Origin: Branchiostoma floridae
Taxonomy: Eukaryota > Chordata > Leptocardii > Amphioxiformes > Branchiostomatidae
DNA: 64,000 nt
Direction of reading: 5' to 3'
Assembly: GCF_000003815.2 (NCBI RefSeq)
Contig: NC_049980.1
Coordinates: forward strand, 22,147,249 to 22,211,248
The notes under the pieces are model-generated. The model saw only the letters and a list, made by a program, of their open reading frames with translations, searched no databases and was not told the DNA's origin. Both the position numbers and the translations under genes were made by a program. Each line of letters opens with the position of its first letter. The stretch's first letter is position 1. Shown in pieces: positions 11,581 to 24,100 of the stretch.

Positions 11581-12143
11581 TGACCAGACCGAACTCTTGT
11601 TTCCAAGTCCTTCGTAGCTATCGGGAAGGGAAGGGAATGGAAGGTCGATCGACGTACCCTAAGCAGATTTACAAGTGGCAAGGCCACATACGATAGTATA
11701 AAAGCTGGCCAATGAGTAAAGCAGGCCAAGGGGAGTCAGTTTCATAAAAGATGACGTTTCATAAAAGATGATGAAAGCTGGGCAAGGAGCATGTGCATAG
11801 CTGACTCCCTATGGCCGGGTATACTCTTCGGCCTGCTTTCATGCTGTAAATCTGGAACCGAAACGAGCACTAGTATTTGGACATCTGCATGAAAGGAGCC
11901 ATTTACACTGTCCTAGTTCCGTCGGATAGATAAAATGAAAAACAGCTGCCAACAAGAGCTCATCGCTACCTGATTGGTCAACACTCTCAAGGATTCGGAA
12001 ATTTCCGTGTACTTCTGACCAATGGTCAATTCCTTTGGGAATTTTGACATTTAACGGAAAATGTCGAGAACAGCCGAAGGGTACCGAAGTCAACTTCGGG
12101 TGCCAATCGGGAGGGAGCCTGTGGTGCTGGAAGTGCGGGAAAG

Positions 12144-15100
12144 ATGGCGGGTATTTGGGATGAGGTCGTGGACCATAACCAAACTGCTGAGTTTTGCAGA
12201 TTGCTTGGAGTCGAGGTGGATGCAGCGTTAGGTAACGTTTANNNNNNNNNNNNNNNNNNNNNNNNNNNNNNNNNNNNNNNNNNNNNNNNNNNNNNNNNNN
12301 NNNNNNNNNNNNNNNNNNNNNNNNNNNNNNNNNNNNNNNNNGATGTAGTTAACTTGATCCAAACACTCATCTCGCGTGTGGGAAACACTTACCCAACCCA
12401 TTTGCTCGTGCTTGTGCAGCGCCTGTTTCCCCGACTTCAAAATTTCCATCATGATGCATCAGTCATACGTTTCCGATGGATTTTGTCCATTCTTTGTGGA
12501 CACACAGCAGCATATCGAGTTTATTTACATTATGTACGTGTAGTATGTTGGAAAGATGATTTTAACTGTCGTATGTTTGTACAAAACAGATTTCTTACTT
12601 GCTGTTCTTCCAACGTATAATTTATAATTTTTGGCTTAGGTTTATACGCCTCATGGCGTTGCGAACTTCTACTGCAAAGTTCAAATTGTTTTCTGTTTGT
12701 TTACTCCCAGTTTTAACCACTTTGCACTGGAAGTTAATCTTTGGTAGAATGTATGATTATTTTGATATATTCCCCTTGACTTTTGTTGTCACAATTGAAG
12801 TGAAGAAATGACGCTTTTTTGTGGCATGCACATGATTTCCATACGTTACTTTCTCGGGTATTTTGTAAAATTACGGCATCCGTCATTCACCACTTTTCAA
12901 TCGCAAATATGTTATTTGAATGAAAATGACTCTAAACTCTAATGCTGTTTCTTCAGACACTTACCAGCCAGGTCTTTGTTTATTTGCTTCACAGAGGACA
13001 TCACAAAGGCATACAGACAAAAGGCATTGAAGTGTCATCCTGACAAGGTACTGTCATCATTTTGCACTTAGATGTTAGTCAGACAAAACTTTGAGCAACC
13101 ATTGTTTGAGTGCTTTGTTATGACAACTCTTTTGATGCCAATATTGTAAATTTATGTTTCTTTGCATTGAACTTTCTAAAAATCTTGGAAAATCTTTAAC
13201 TAGTTCTTTTTACTTTTCTGCTGTGTTTGTTTGAGTGTAGCCCTGCATACTCTATTACAAAGTCGGAAAGTTTTGTTACAGTGAAAGTAAACCACCGCAA
13301 GAAATAATTTTCCTCTGATAATTTTCCTCAGTTTTTCACAGTCCGTATTCAGCCTGTCTGGGCCATTTTTCAATCCCAAATTATCTCAAAACCACCATGA
13401 ACGCTCCATTTTCTCCCTACAAATATTAAATCCCCACAATCCTCTTTTGCACTGCAGTACGTCTAGTATTTTCCCTATCAAATAATCTGTGCAATCTACT
13501 GTCCATGGCTGGGCCTTGGGAGCCGGCTGGATGTTGAGCGGGCAGGTATAATTCACTAATTTATAAATCCAACTTAATCAGTCTTCCCATCAAAGTGTCC
13601 CAGAAATACTACGTGTGAACAACGGAATGACTTGTTTGTGCCATGATTTGTATGTTTTTGTTTCCGTTTCGTAGAATCCAGAATGACCCCCAATGCAACA
13701 GCCAAATTTCAGGANNNNNNNNNNNNNNNNNNNNNNNNNNNNNNNNNNNNNNNNNNNNNNNNNNNNNNNNNNNNNNNNNNNNNNNNNNNNNNNNNNNNNN
13801 NNNNNNNNNNNNNNNNNNNNNNNNNNNNNNNNNNNNNNNNNNNNNNNNNNNNNNNNNNNNNNNNNNNNNNNNNNNNNNNNNNNNNNNNNNNNNNNNNNNN
13901 NNNNNNNNNNNNNNNNNNNNNNNNNNNNNNNNNNNNNNNNNNNNNNNNNNNNNNNNNNNNNNNNNNNNNNNNNNNNNNNNNNNNNNNNNNNNNNNNNNNN
14001 NNNNNNNNNNNNNNNNNNNNNNNNNNNNNNNNNNNNNNNNNNNNNNNNNNNNNNNNNNNNNNNNNNNNNNNNNNNNNNNNNNNNNNNNNNNNNNNNNNNN
14101 NNNNNNNNNNNNNNNNNNNNNNNNNNNNNNNNNNNNNNNNNNNNNNNNNNNNNNNNNNNNNNNNNNNNNNNNNNNNNNNNNNNNNNNNNNNNNNNNNNNN
14201 NNNNNNNNNGATTTGGAATTGGCATTTTCGGTCCTGTTTGTCACTCACGTGGGACATACCTGATGTACAAATGTATGTTTTTTTGAGTTATTGATCAGAT
14301 ACTGATTCTCTGCAGTTGTTCAGGATGTAAAATTGCCCTCTGCCATGTCACAGCAGCCTACCGTGGATGCGACAGTTAGAGTTAGCTGACCAACATGCAC
14401 AAAATATTTACAGTAAATACTAGTAACAAAAGCATGATGCGATTCAATTGCTGTGGGCGTGAGCCTATTGAAGGTTGCATAAACAACCATTCTAAAATGA
14501 GGCAAAATGGCTTCACTGATTGGTGTAACTAATACCCCTTAGCATTGCATAACTTGACTAGATTCACATACTCAATAGTAACTCATTATCCAGTTTTTGT
14601 CCAATGTTCCATTGTTGAGTCAGGTCAGAATTACACATTAAAAACATGGCCCCCCGCTCAGCGACTTGAGTGGCATGATGAGTCACCTCTCGATGTGACT
14701 CAAGCCAACTAGGGAGAAAAAGGTATGCAAGTATCTGGAGTTGACTCCGGAAAGTGTGACTGTAAATAGGGTCATTGTCACATCAAAAAGTTCTGCATTT
14801 TCTACATACCAAGGAAGGGGTGTGTGGGTCTTTCATGTGGTCACAACAACAAATAAGCTTAAATGTACTAACAGTATACAGTTTCTACCAGACTTGACTG
14901 AATTAATAATTACTGAATACTAGTTACCTTGGTATACGCTAGCTTAGACCACTTACATATTGGGCTCGAATACTTTTTTCTGCATTGAAANNNNNNNNNN
15001 NNNNNNNNNNNNNNNNNNNNNNNNNNNNNNNNNNNNNNNNNNNNNNNNNNNNNNNNNNNNNNNNNNNNNNNNNNNNNNNNNNNNNNNNNNNNNNNNNNNN

Positions 15101-18100
15101 NNNNNNNNNNNNNNNNNNNNNNNNNNNNNNNNNNNNNNNNNNNNNNNNNNNNNNNNNNNNNNNNNNNNNNNNNNNNNNNNNNNNNNNNNNNNNNNNNNNN
15201 NNNNNNNNNNNNNNNNNNNNNNNNNNNNNNNNNNNNNNNNNNNNNNNNNNNNNNNNNNNNNNNNNNNNNNNNNNNNNNNNNNNNNNNNNNNNNNNNNNNN
15301 NNNNNNNNNNNNNNNNNNNNNNNNNNNNNNNNNNNNNNNNNNNNNNNNNNNNNNNNNNNNNNNNNNNNNNNNNNNNNNNNNNNNNNNNNNNNNNNNNNNN
15401 NNNNNNNNNNNNNNNNNNNNNNNNNNNNNNNNNNNNNNNNNNNNNNNNNNNNNNNNNNNNNNNNNNNNNNNNNNNNNNNNNNNNNNNNNTAGGCGAAAGG
15501 AGTGGGCTTTGTAAAAGTTTTAGTGTAGGTGTGCACCTGGTAACAGAACTCCTATCGGTAGGAGTGTCACTGTTGAACACCTGGCAACAGAACTCCTACA
15601 AAACTGAGTGACATTTCTCTTTCAGATTTTCAGGGTGAAGAGGCGTGGGAATATTTTGATGAAGAAGATGATCCAGAAAGTTTTGCAGAGTTTGTAAGTG
15701 ATGTCTTGCAACTTTCTATTCTGAAATGTGCATGTTTTTTTGTTGTTTTAAATTTGATTCAGGCACAACTTGGAAAAGGCTACACATTACAATGTATGGC
15801 TTTATGATTTGGGTTGTTGACATTCAATAGTTGTAACAGCTGTATATAATTTTGTGAATACAAAACAACATTGAATAATCTCACTTGGATTAGTAGTAGT
15901 GGTATCCATTATTTGATCATACTGCTGCTGGGATCCCTGACACAGCGGAAGGCAGCAGTCGGCTAGTCTTCATAGTATCGCACTTCCATGCGGCTCTGTC
16001 CATAGGGGCCACCCCTGTTAGACCGCACACCTTGATGGTCCCTCCTAACACACTCCATCCAAGTGTAGTATTGTTTTATACAATTTGATGCATTGTTTTT
16101 TATACATTCCTTAGTTCAAGTAAATATTTTGCTCAGCTAGTACTAAAACTGTTATTAAATTTGTCACAAATGTTGTTGTTTTGCTTTTCTTTCAGTTATT
16201 CTTTTTGGTTCTGAGGGACCTTTACAGAAGTGAGTATATATAGATCTCATTATCAGGGCAATTCTTGTTTGAATGATACCTTTTCTGAATCTTATACTGG
16301 GTTTCCCCCAACATTTCCTATCTACTGTAAATGTTCCAAATGTTCACAGTGGCTTAGTTTTGACAGTGACGTCTTCACTGTGAATTCATGACCGTGCACA
16401 GGGTTGGACAAGTTTTCTAAAATTCACTTGTCCTATCGGGCAAGCACATAAAAAATTTACTTGCCGGAACCAACTTTTCACTTGCCCAAAATTCAAATGA
16501 CTGTCACTTTTATATGTGTTTTCTATTCCAGCAATGGAATTTTTATAATTGTCTCTATTTTTCAATGTTGACCATTTATGTCATGACTGTAAAAGGTAAC
16601 AAGTATAAAATCTCACTCAATGAAAAAATCTTACTTGCCCGATCGGGCAAGTAGGGTAGGTCGTGCACTTGCCCGAACAACACTTTCACTTGCCCGGGAC
16701 AATGGGGCTAGTAGACTTGTCCAACCCTGGTGCATTTGAATGTGTATTTGCATTTACTACTACTGCAATACTACTACTAGTATTTTCACAAACTAAAAAT
16801 ATGAATGCCTCCTTTCTCCCTTCTTTCTTTTACCAAAGTCCCTGTAAAAATAAATTTGCAGTAGTGGTATGAAATGTCCTTAGTGCAAACCAGGGAACTT
16901 TGGAACAACTATGGTTAAATGATTTAATACACAACTAAATCTTGCATATTTTCTTCTACTATGTGATTCTGAATTCCTTTTATATATTAGTGCAGTTTCT
17001 CAATGTCCAGGGCATATCTTTATTATTAGTTTCTGGTAGTAGCTACTTGATGACTCTCCTTTAGATATTGGATGTGTACTATAACCCCATCTGTGGCCTA
17101 CCTGTGTTAAGGTTAATGTTTGTCTCTTGTAGGTGGGTATCAACCATCAGAGAATGATGAGTATTTCATCTTCACACGTTTGAACAAGGTTGGCTATTAA
17201 ACGTTTTTTTTTTTTTCGATTTAATACATCATATCTATGATAGGGGGTTTGCCTTTTTATATGTGGTTACAAAACACTGAGTACTAAAGCCTTTTTCTCA
17301 AATATTGAGCAATTACAGTTAGTTTGATAGAAAATTTATGATCAAATATGAGTCATATTTCTTCAACTTGATGAACTATGTGTATTGTGTTTATATTTAG
17401 TTGATAAACTGACAGCTTACCAGTACAATGTTGTATGTAAAAACAATTGACCCAAACACAATGCTTACCATCTTTCCCAGAAATTCAGGCGGTACAGAAC
17501 TGAAGATGAGGACTTCACAGAAGAGGAGGTTTGGTTGATTTCATGTAGCTTAGCAATGATAGCTAGTGGGGGATACATGATGATATCATAAGTGCACAAT
17601 TAAATATATGTGAATCTTAACAATGTTCAGACTCTCCAAGGTAAATCATTGACAGTTAGAATACAAATTACACTGGAAAAAGATGCCATCTTTCTTTTTA
17701 TGCTCCTACAGATACATCAAACTTTATTTTGTAACCCTTACCCCCAAGTAAAATGTTCCCCCTACATATTGTTAGTGATCATACTTTTAAATCTCCCATC
17801 ATTTTACAATTGCTCTGTTTTACATAAAATAACTTTATTAGTAATTGCTGAATACACAAATAAAAATGTAAGACTGAGATTATAAAGAAGTACTTGTTTC
17901 CAATTGTTAAAAAAGGCTATTTGTTGAACACACTTGCCATTTTTATGATACAGTGAAACCTGCCTTAGGGGTCACCTGAGTATAGGGGCCACCTGGCCAT
18001 TGCGGTCACTTTTTGTCGGTCCCTTGGATTTTTCCCATTGACGTAAGCATTAAGAAATAGTCTATAGCGGTCACCTGTCGAATGCGGTCGCGGCCAGCCG

Positions 18101-21100
18101 ATTTTCAGTCCGGCCGCTATGCCAACACTGCCGATAGCGGTCACCGGCGCGACTGGCCGGCCGCGTTACGCCGCGCTAAACCCACGCGGGGTTCACTTTT
18201 TTTCAATTTCTGCACTACATCAGCAAAATGAAGGCTCAACTTGGACGATTTACGAAGGAAACATTGAATAAAGAAACATTTTACAAAATTATGTGATTTT
18301 ATGCGAAGTTTTTCCACCAAAGTGTTGTTGGAGTTTTTCTCGTCGCAGACTCTTTGCACTCTACCCTTCTCTACATCGTCATTTCTGTGCAGACTGAAAG
18401 AATATATGGACAGATTTTACAAGTAGACCGTCCGTTCATGTATCTGATGTTATAGGCTCTTGAAATCCATGTGCGATGGTCTAATTTTCGTATTCCGCGG
18501 GCCAAAAATATCGGAATTGTATTTGCGTNNNNNNNNNNNNNNNNNNNNNNNNNNNNNNNNNNNNNNNNNNNNNNNNNNNNNNNNNNNNNNNNNNNNNNNN
18601 NNNNNNNNNNNNNNNNNNNNNNNNNNNNCAATTCTAATTTCAGTGAAGCGACAAATTGATTATGGTATAAAACGATAAGAATCAATTAAATCAACGTTAT
18701 TTATGTAAGAACTAGACGAAGTTGGATTTTTGTCAAAGAAATAATCCTACGTATAGACAGTTTTATTTCGACGTGACCACCTTGGCATAATGGCGCATGC
18801 AGACAAGTCAAGCCAAGCCTTCCTGAACAAGTGAAAGTTTTTGTGGCGTTTTGATGTTTAGAAATGATTATGAACTTGTTATCAGCAGTGATTGAACGTC
18901 TAATTTTTGCCGGCAACTAGCGGAATTTACACGATTTGTCTATTCGATTGGCAAAGTTGCCGGAGACGCAGAAAAGTCAGATCGAGGAACAAAGGAAAAA
19001 TGGCGGCGCTGACTTCGTGTTCAGACAAGAGAACCAAGCAAATGTCTGTCCGTTTTGACTCAGACATACGATGTCGAAGGCTTCGACTCCCGAGGGACAC
19101 GCATTGACGTTGGTCATTCGGCGTTCCGAGAACGGCAATTCCCCCCGTCAACTAGCGGCTGATTTCGGAGCAGGTGTCGGTCGGACTCAGATTAGTGTTA
19201 ATGTCTAAATTATAGTAACGTTACACTGTCTTCTAATGTCATGATTGACATACATTTTGACTATACAGAAATAAGGGAGCAGCTACAGTGCTGTAGCAGT
19301 AGTAGTAATACAAATCTATTTGATTAAACTGTTTGTTTTAAACTCATATTTAGTTTAAATGTATAACTTTATAATATTGTCAATAAATACTCAGTATCTC
19401 AACGGAAGCTGAATGCCTTGTCACTTATTGCTTGTGGTGAAATGTACTGGTACCTTTTTGGCTATACTGCCTATAGGGGCCACCTGCCCATAGGGGCCAA
19501 ATTTGGTCAGTCCCTTGAGTGACCCCTATAGACAGGTTTCACTGTACTTTACAACTTTGTGTTGTATTCATGTCATCTGCAGCTGCAAAGACTTCATTGC
19601 AACAAGGACTGCAGCAAGGATAAGGCACCAGGAAAGAAAAAGGTTTCAGTCTTGTACTTAACTTGTTTAAGAAATCTTTTCCATTGCCAGTGTGTATGAA
19701 TAATGATAGAGTGTATGTCTTGATTTTGATTTTGTGATACACGTTGAAAAACTTTGAAAAAATCTAGGCAATAGATAAGACTGAATTTTTTGTGTCTTTA
19801 AGTATGACAACTGAACTATTTTTGCTATTTTTAGTATACCTTAAAAGGTGTAGCAAGTGACATAGTAAACAATAATCTATTGATAAACAAAGGAAATCCT
19901 CAAGATGTACAGCATAGATTTGTAAAAGTACTTTTAATTTCAAGTAACCAAAGTGTTGATATCTTCACAGAGGGGAAAAAAGAAGACGCAGCTGGACAAA
20001 CCGTCACAAAATGCGCAGGTAACTTTAAATGGAACTATGTTGTATTTGGTGGCTGTTCAGGCCTTTGTAGTGTTGCCACATACAACATTCAAGAGAATGC
20101 AGTCATACTTGTATGTTGAGATCTCTACAGTAAGGCAATTATGGCTTTTGTTCATGAATAAAGTTGACATTTCTAGTTAAGCAAACCTCCCTTATATCTA
20201 GTAATACCTTTCTGTGTATGGTTTGACCTGTGCTATTCACAATGTGTGGTTCTCACGCAGTGACTACATGTAGATATTGGTATGTCTTGTACAACATATT
20301 TTATCTTATACATTTTGTGCTTTCTTCATAGCAGAGTCGTCCAAAGAAAACAAAAAAGCAGCTAAAAGCAGAACAGTACAAGAGAGAGCAGGTTGGTAAC
20401 TGAAGTACAGATAAAGGTTTCTGAATTTTTTTGAAGTCTTATTATTAAAGCTTATATTTAGCAATCTCTTCTTTTCCCTGATATGTTTACCAAGAAAGTG
20501 AGTGAAGTAATACAGCAAAGTACATTCTTTGGTAGGAAATCAAGAAGTTGGCTGAGGAGATTGAGAAGAGGAATGCTGAAGAGCTGGAACGTCTGAAGAG
20601 ACAGAAGGAGAAGGAAAAGTCTGCCTCCATGAGGTGATTATCTTATTTGCATTGCAGGCCGTTTTAACCCCCTCTCTGCTGCCTAACCTCATAATCAATA
20701 CAGACTTGGTGCCAAATGCCTACCTTGGCAGGCAGAAGGGTTGTGACTTTGTACGAATTAGGATGATTTTTATACTTGCGGGATATCTCTTACTACATGA
20801 TTGCATGTGCTAGCTTTTAGTACTGTAAATGCAGAAATGTTCGCGGTGGATTAATGTTCGCGGTTTTCGCGGCTGCCGCTTCACCGCGAATTTAAAACCA
20901 CCGCGAATATTTTTCCATAACAGTAAGAGATTACAGTGCATGGTGCTACCGCGAAATTAAAACCACCGCGAAAACTCCATTTCTCCATTTTCCGCGAACT
21001 TAAATGCATGTACAGTACTTTTAAGTTAACCTAGTTCCTTCTTCATGCCTGAGTCTCAGGGACTATGACTATGTACTACCTATGAGTTCTTTATACAACT

Positions 21101-24100
21101 TATACCGAAGTGCATAACGTAGTTTGATGTTCTGATATGTTTTGTGCTGTATTATTGAAGCAAAGAAGTAATTCTCTGTATTATTCTGATGCCTTACAGC
21201 AAGTCCAAGTGTGTTGATCGACACATTCCTGTCAGTCTCTCTGACATTGCAAATTGTGTATCTACCCTTACCAGACTGCATCTTGACATTACAACTCTAG
21301 GCATGATGCAGACAAACTGTTCAGTGACTTGTCCTGTGCAGAGACGAAGGTTGGTAGGAAAACTCAGCCAAGTTTGCCCCAGGCAAATGCAGAGTTTGAG
21401 GGGAGTGCAGATGACCCACGCAGTAGTGCCCACACAGAGGAAAGGGATGCACGGGTTAGCCCACGGGAGCTGCGGAGACAAAAGAAAGAGAGAAAGAAGC
21501 AGGAAAAGGAAGCACATTTGAAGGTGTGAACAAGCATGACGTTAGCACTATTTCAGCATTTAATCATAGCTAGAGTCCATTCCAAGACACCATGCGGATG
21601 TTTGTTGGCATTGTTTAGAATTGATTTTAAAGTTTTGTAATTATATGTCTAGGACATTTGATACTTCAGAAATATTTTTAACGCTGTTTCAACTTTATAG
21701 ATATTTCCCTGGTCCTGTAAAACTTTGGAAATATTCATGGTGTGGAATTGGATACTTCTAATGGTTTCTAAATAATGATAACAGCATTCTACCATTATTT
21801 ACCATTTTCTACCATTTTTTGTAAATGGTTCGGTGGGCTGGGAAGATAGCAATTCACACATCCTTGCAAAGTACTAATTATAAATATCGCCTAAAAAACC
21901 TCATGGTGTCTTGGAATGGACTCTATGTGAAAGATAGATAAAATTGATTTGATTTTTTAAAGCTATGGACCATAGAAAGAGGCTGACTTTTCATATTTTC
22001 CAAGATTTAAACTCTTGACAAATTGAATGGTACACTGTATAAGGTATAAATTGTATATGTTTGAAAGCCACTTGCATGCATATTTGTTTATTTGATTATG
22101 TTGTTCTACATTACAGCATTTAAACTTTATCTGAACATGTAAAAGTGTTTATATAATGTTGTAAAAATGTAATTTGAGCCTAATGGTTCTGTTGTGTTTT
22201 TGAATTATCAGTATTTGTCTCTTTGTTCAGATGAAGATGAAGACAGCCCTAGACACTCCGGATGCCAAGAGTCCAAAGTGGTAAGGTCATTTTGATTGGT
22301 TAAACATTTTTATGTGAAATTACCTAATTTCCTTGGAAATAGCCATTTATGTTGCCCAATGTCTGGTGAATTGTGTACTTACAATGCTGTGTTATTATGC
22401 TGTGGCTGCTGCTCGGACATAAGGATAAATTTCTGTGGATCCAAACGGCTAGGATTTATCCACACTTTTCTTACTAGATCTTGTGCTTTAGATAACGATG
22501 TGTTGTTATTGTGAATGGTTTCTCATGTTCTCTCATCTGTGTGTAGTCCAGTGCTTAGTAACCCTGCCTCTGGACCAACAAGTCCTGAGTTCAATTCTGG
22601 CTGTGTTCTTCACCCGACATGCATGTAACTGGAAAGGGTCACAGTCCTTAGGCAGTGGTCCACTGTAGAAGAAAGAAGAAAGAAAGAAATTCACGGGTCT
22701 AAGTGGCAAGTGTGCAGATGTTGACACACTGGTAGCACCAAATCCATAGGTGTTTTTTGGCACCTCTAGACAGATTAGCCGTGAGGCTTGGTGGGCATCG
22801 CTCCACCGTCATGGGGGCAGGGGCATGGCGAGTATCGAACTCAGGACCTACTAATTCTGATTCTAACGCTCTAGCCATTGCGCCACACAGGCACCCCCTT
22901 GTGGTCCACTGTACATTGTGCTTTTTTAAAAGTACAAAAACTTTACATCACATTTGTCTTCCTTGTCATGACCAGTAGAAGAGTAGCTCAATTGTTCATT
23001 AAGTTTATTTCAGCAAACTTGGATTGAAGTCACTTTCTTTTTTTTATCAGTACTACCATCAACACTACAGAGGAGCACACTACAGAGGACTTACAGCAAG
23101 AAGCCTCTAGTGTGGTTGATACAGATGTGCGGAAGGCAAAGCTAGATGCTTTCAAAGCCAAGTGTCTGGCACAGAAGAAACAAGATGTTAAGCCTCCCAA
23201 ACAGGTAACTTCCAAGAGTTTGTCAGCTTGATTGACAGGTACCACCCACAGAAAGTTTCAATCTTTCTTGTTAGGTATGAGGGTAATTTAAGTCGTGGTG
23301 TATGTCTTTTGATTCATCAGTTGTTTTTGGATGTAATCTGAAGAGACTTAAAGCAGTGTGCAATGTCTGCATAAAAAGCAATACCGGTATGCATGATGTT
23401 GCAATTGATTTGTCTGGAAACTATTCATCTGGAAAATATTAGACAAAGAGTGTTTTTTTTTATGTCAAACAATTTGTCAAATGTCTACATTTTGTTGTAC
23501 TAGGATCTATTATCAACTGAGTCAAAACTTTCATCACATGTTGATGTGAGTTGCTCATCTACAACTACTCAAGGCATCAGGGCACCAGCACCCCAAATCT
23601 GTGATGAAGTACTGCTGGAGAGACATATGCAACAGTACCATGAGCTGATGAAACAGCAACCACGGAGCCACACACAGGTGATAATACTCAATGGAATACA
23701 TTTAAGGCACCCAATGTAGTGACTGCATGGGAAAGATATTGTATTCTGGATACTTAAGAATCTTGAATCTTTCACAGAAGTATATTTTTGCAGTGACTTC
23801 TCCACAGCATACTCATGATACTCCCTTGTGTGACTACTGTCAAAGGAAACATTCAATGTCATGCATATACAGATATGTGTCGCATATATGACAAATCTAC
23901 TGCAGAATTGTTTCAGTCACAGAATAAAACGACCAAGGAAATGTATTTATAGCAAAAATCCAATGTACAAAATGTAGTAGTCTTTCACAGTATATTTCCC
24001 ACTTTGATGTATGGCCAAACTCTACGTCTTGTTTCAGTATTGTATTGCTTAGTGACTTGCACTGAATTTGAGTTGATGATAGGAATCAATGCAGTGAGGA

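Larger units (their letters stand above)
9810..12143. other. Divergent intergenic region
   Basis: Separates the head-to-head fibrinogen-related gene (minus) and J-domain gene (plus). About half is the G/C-tract element at 10325-11469 inside an older repeat. At 11713-11826 there are imperfect inverted ends (GGCCAAGGGGAGTCAG / CTGACTCCCTATGGCC). No exon was found. Confidence 0.5.
17951..19544. mobile_element. Tigger/pogo-type DNA transposon, degraded
   Basis: The ends are CAGTGAAACCTG(C/T)... inverted and flanked by TA on both sides (17949-17950, 19545-19546), the Tc1/mariner-pogo duplication. Subterminal TAGGGG(T/C)CACC repeats match between the ends. It contains an open frame with a CENP-B-type helix-turn-helix (19071-19208) but no intact transposase. 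A 100-N gap interrupts it. It lies in an intron of the J-domain gene. Confidence 0.72.

Noticed and set aside
13590-15611. Long open frames across N runs
   Set aside because: They are made of unknown bases; no coding claim can be based on them.
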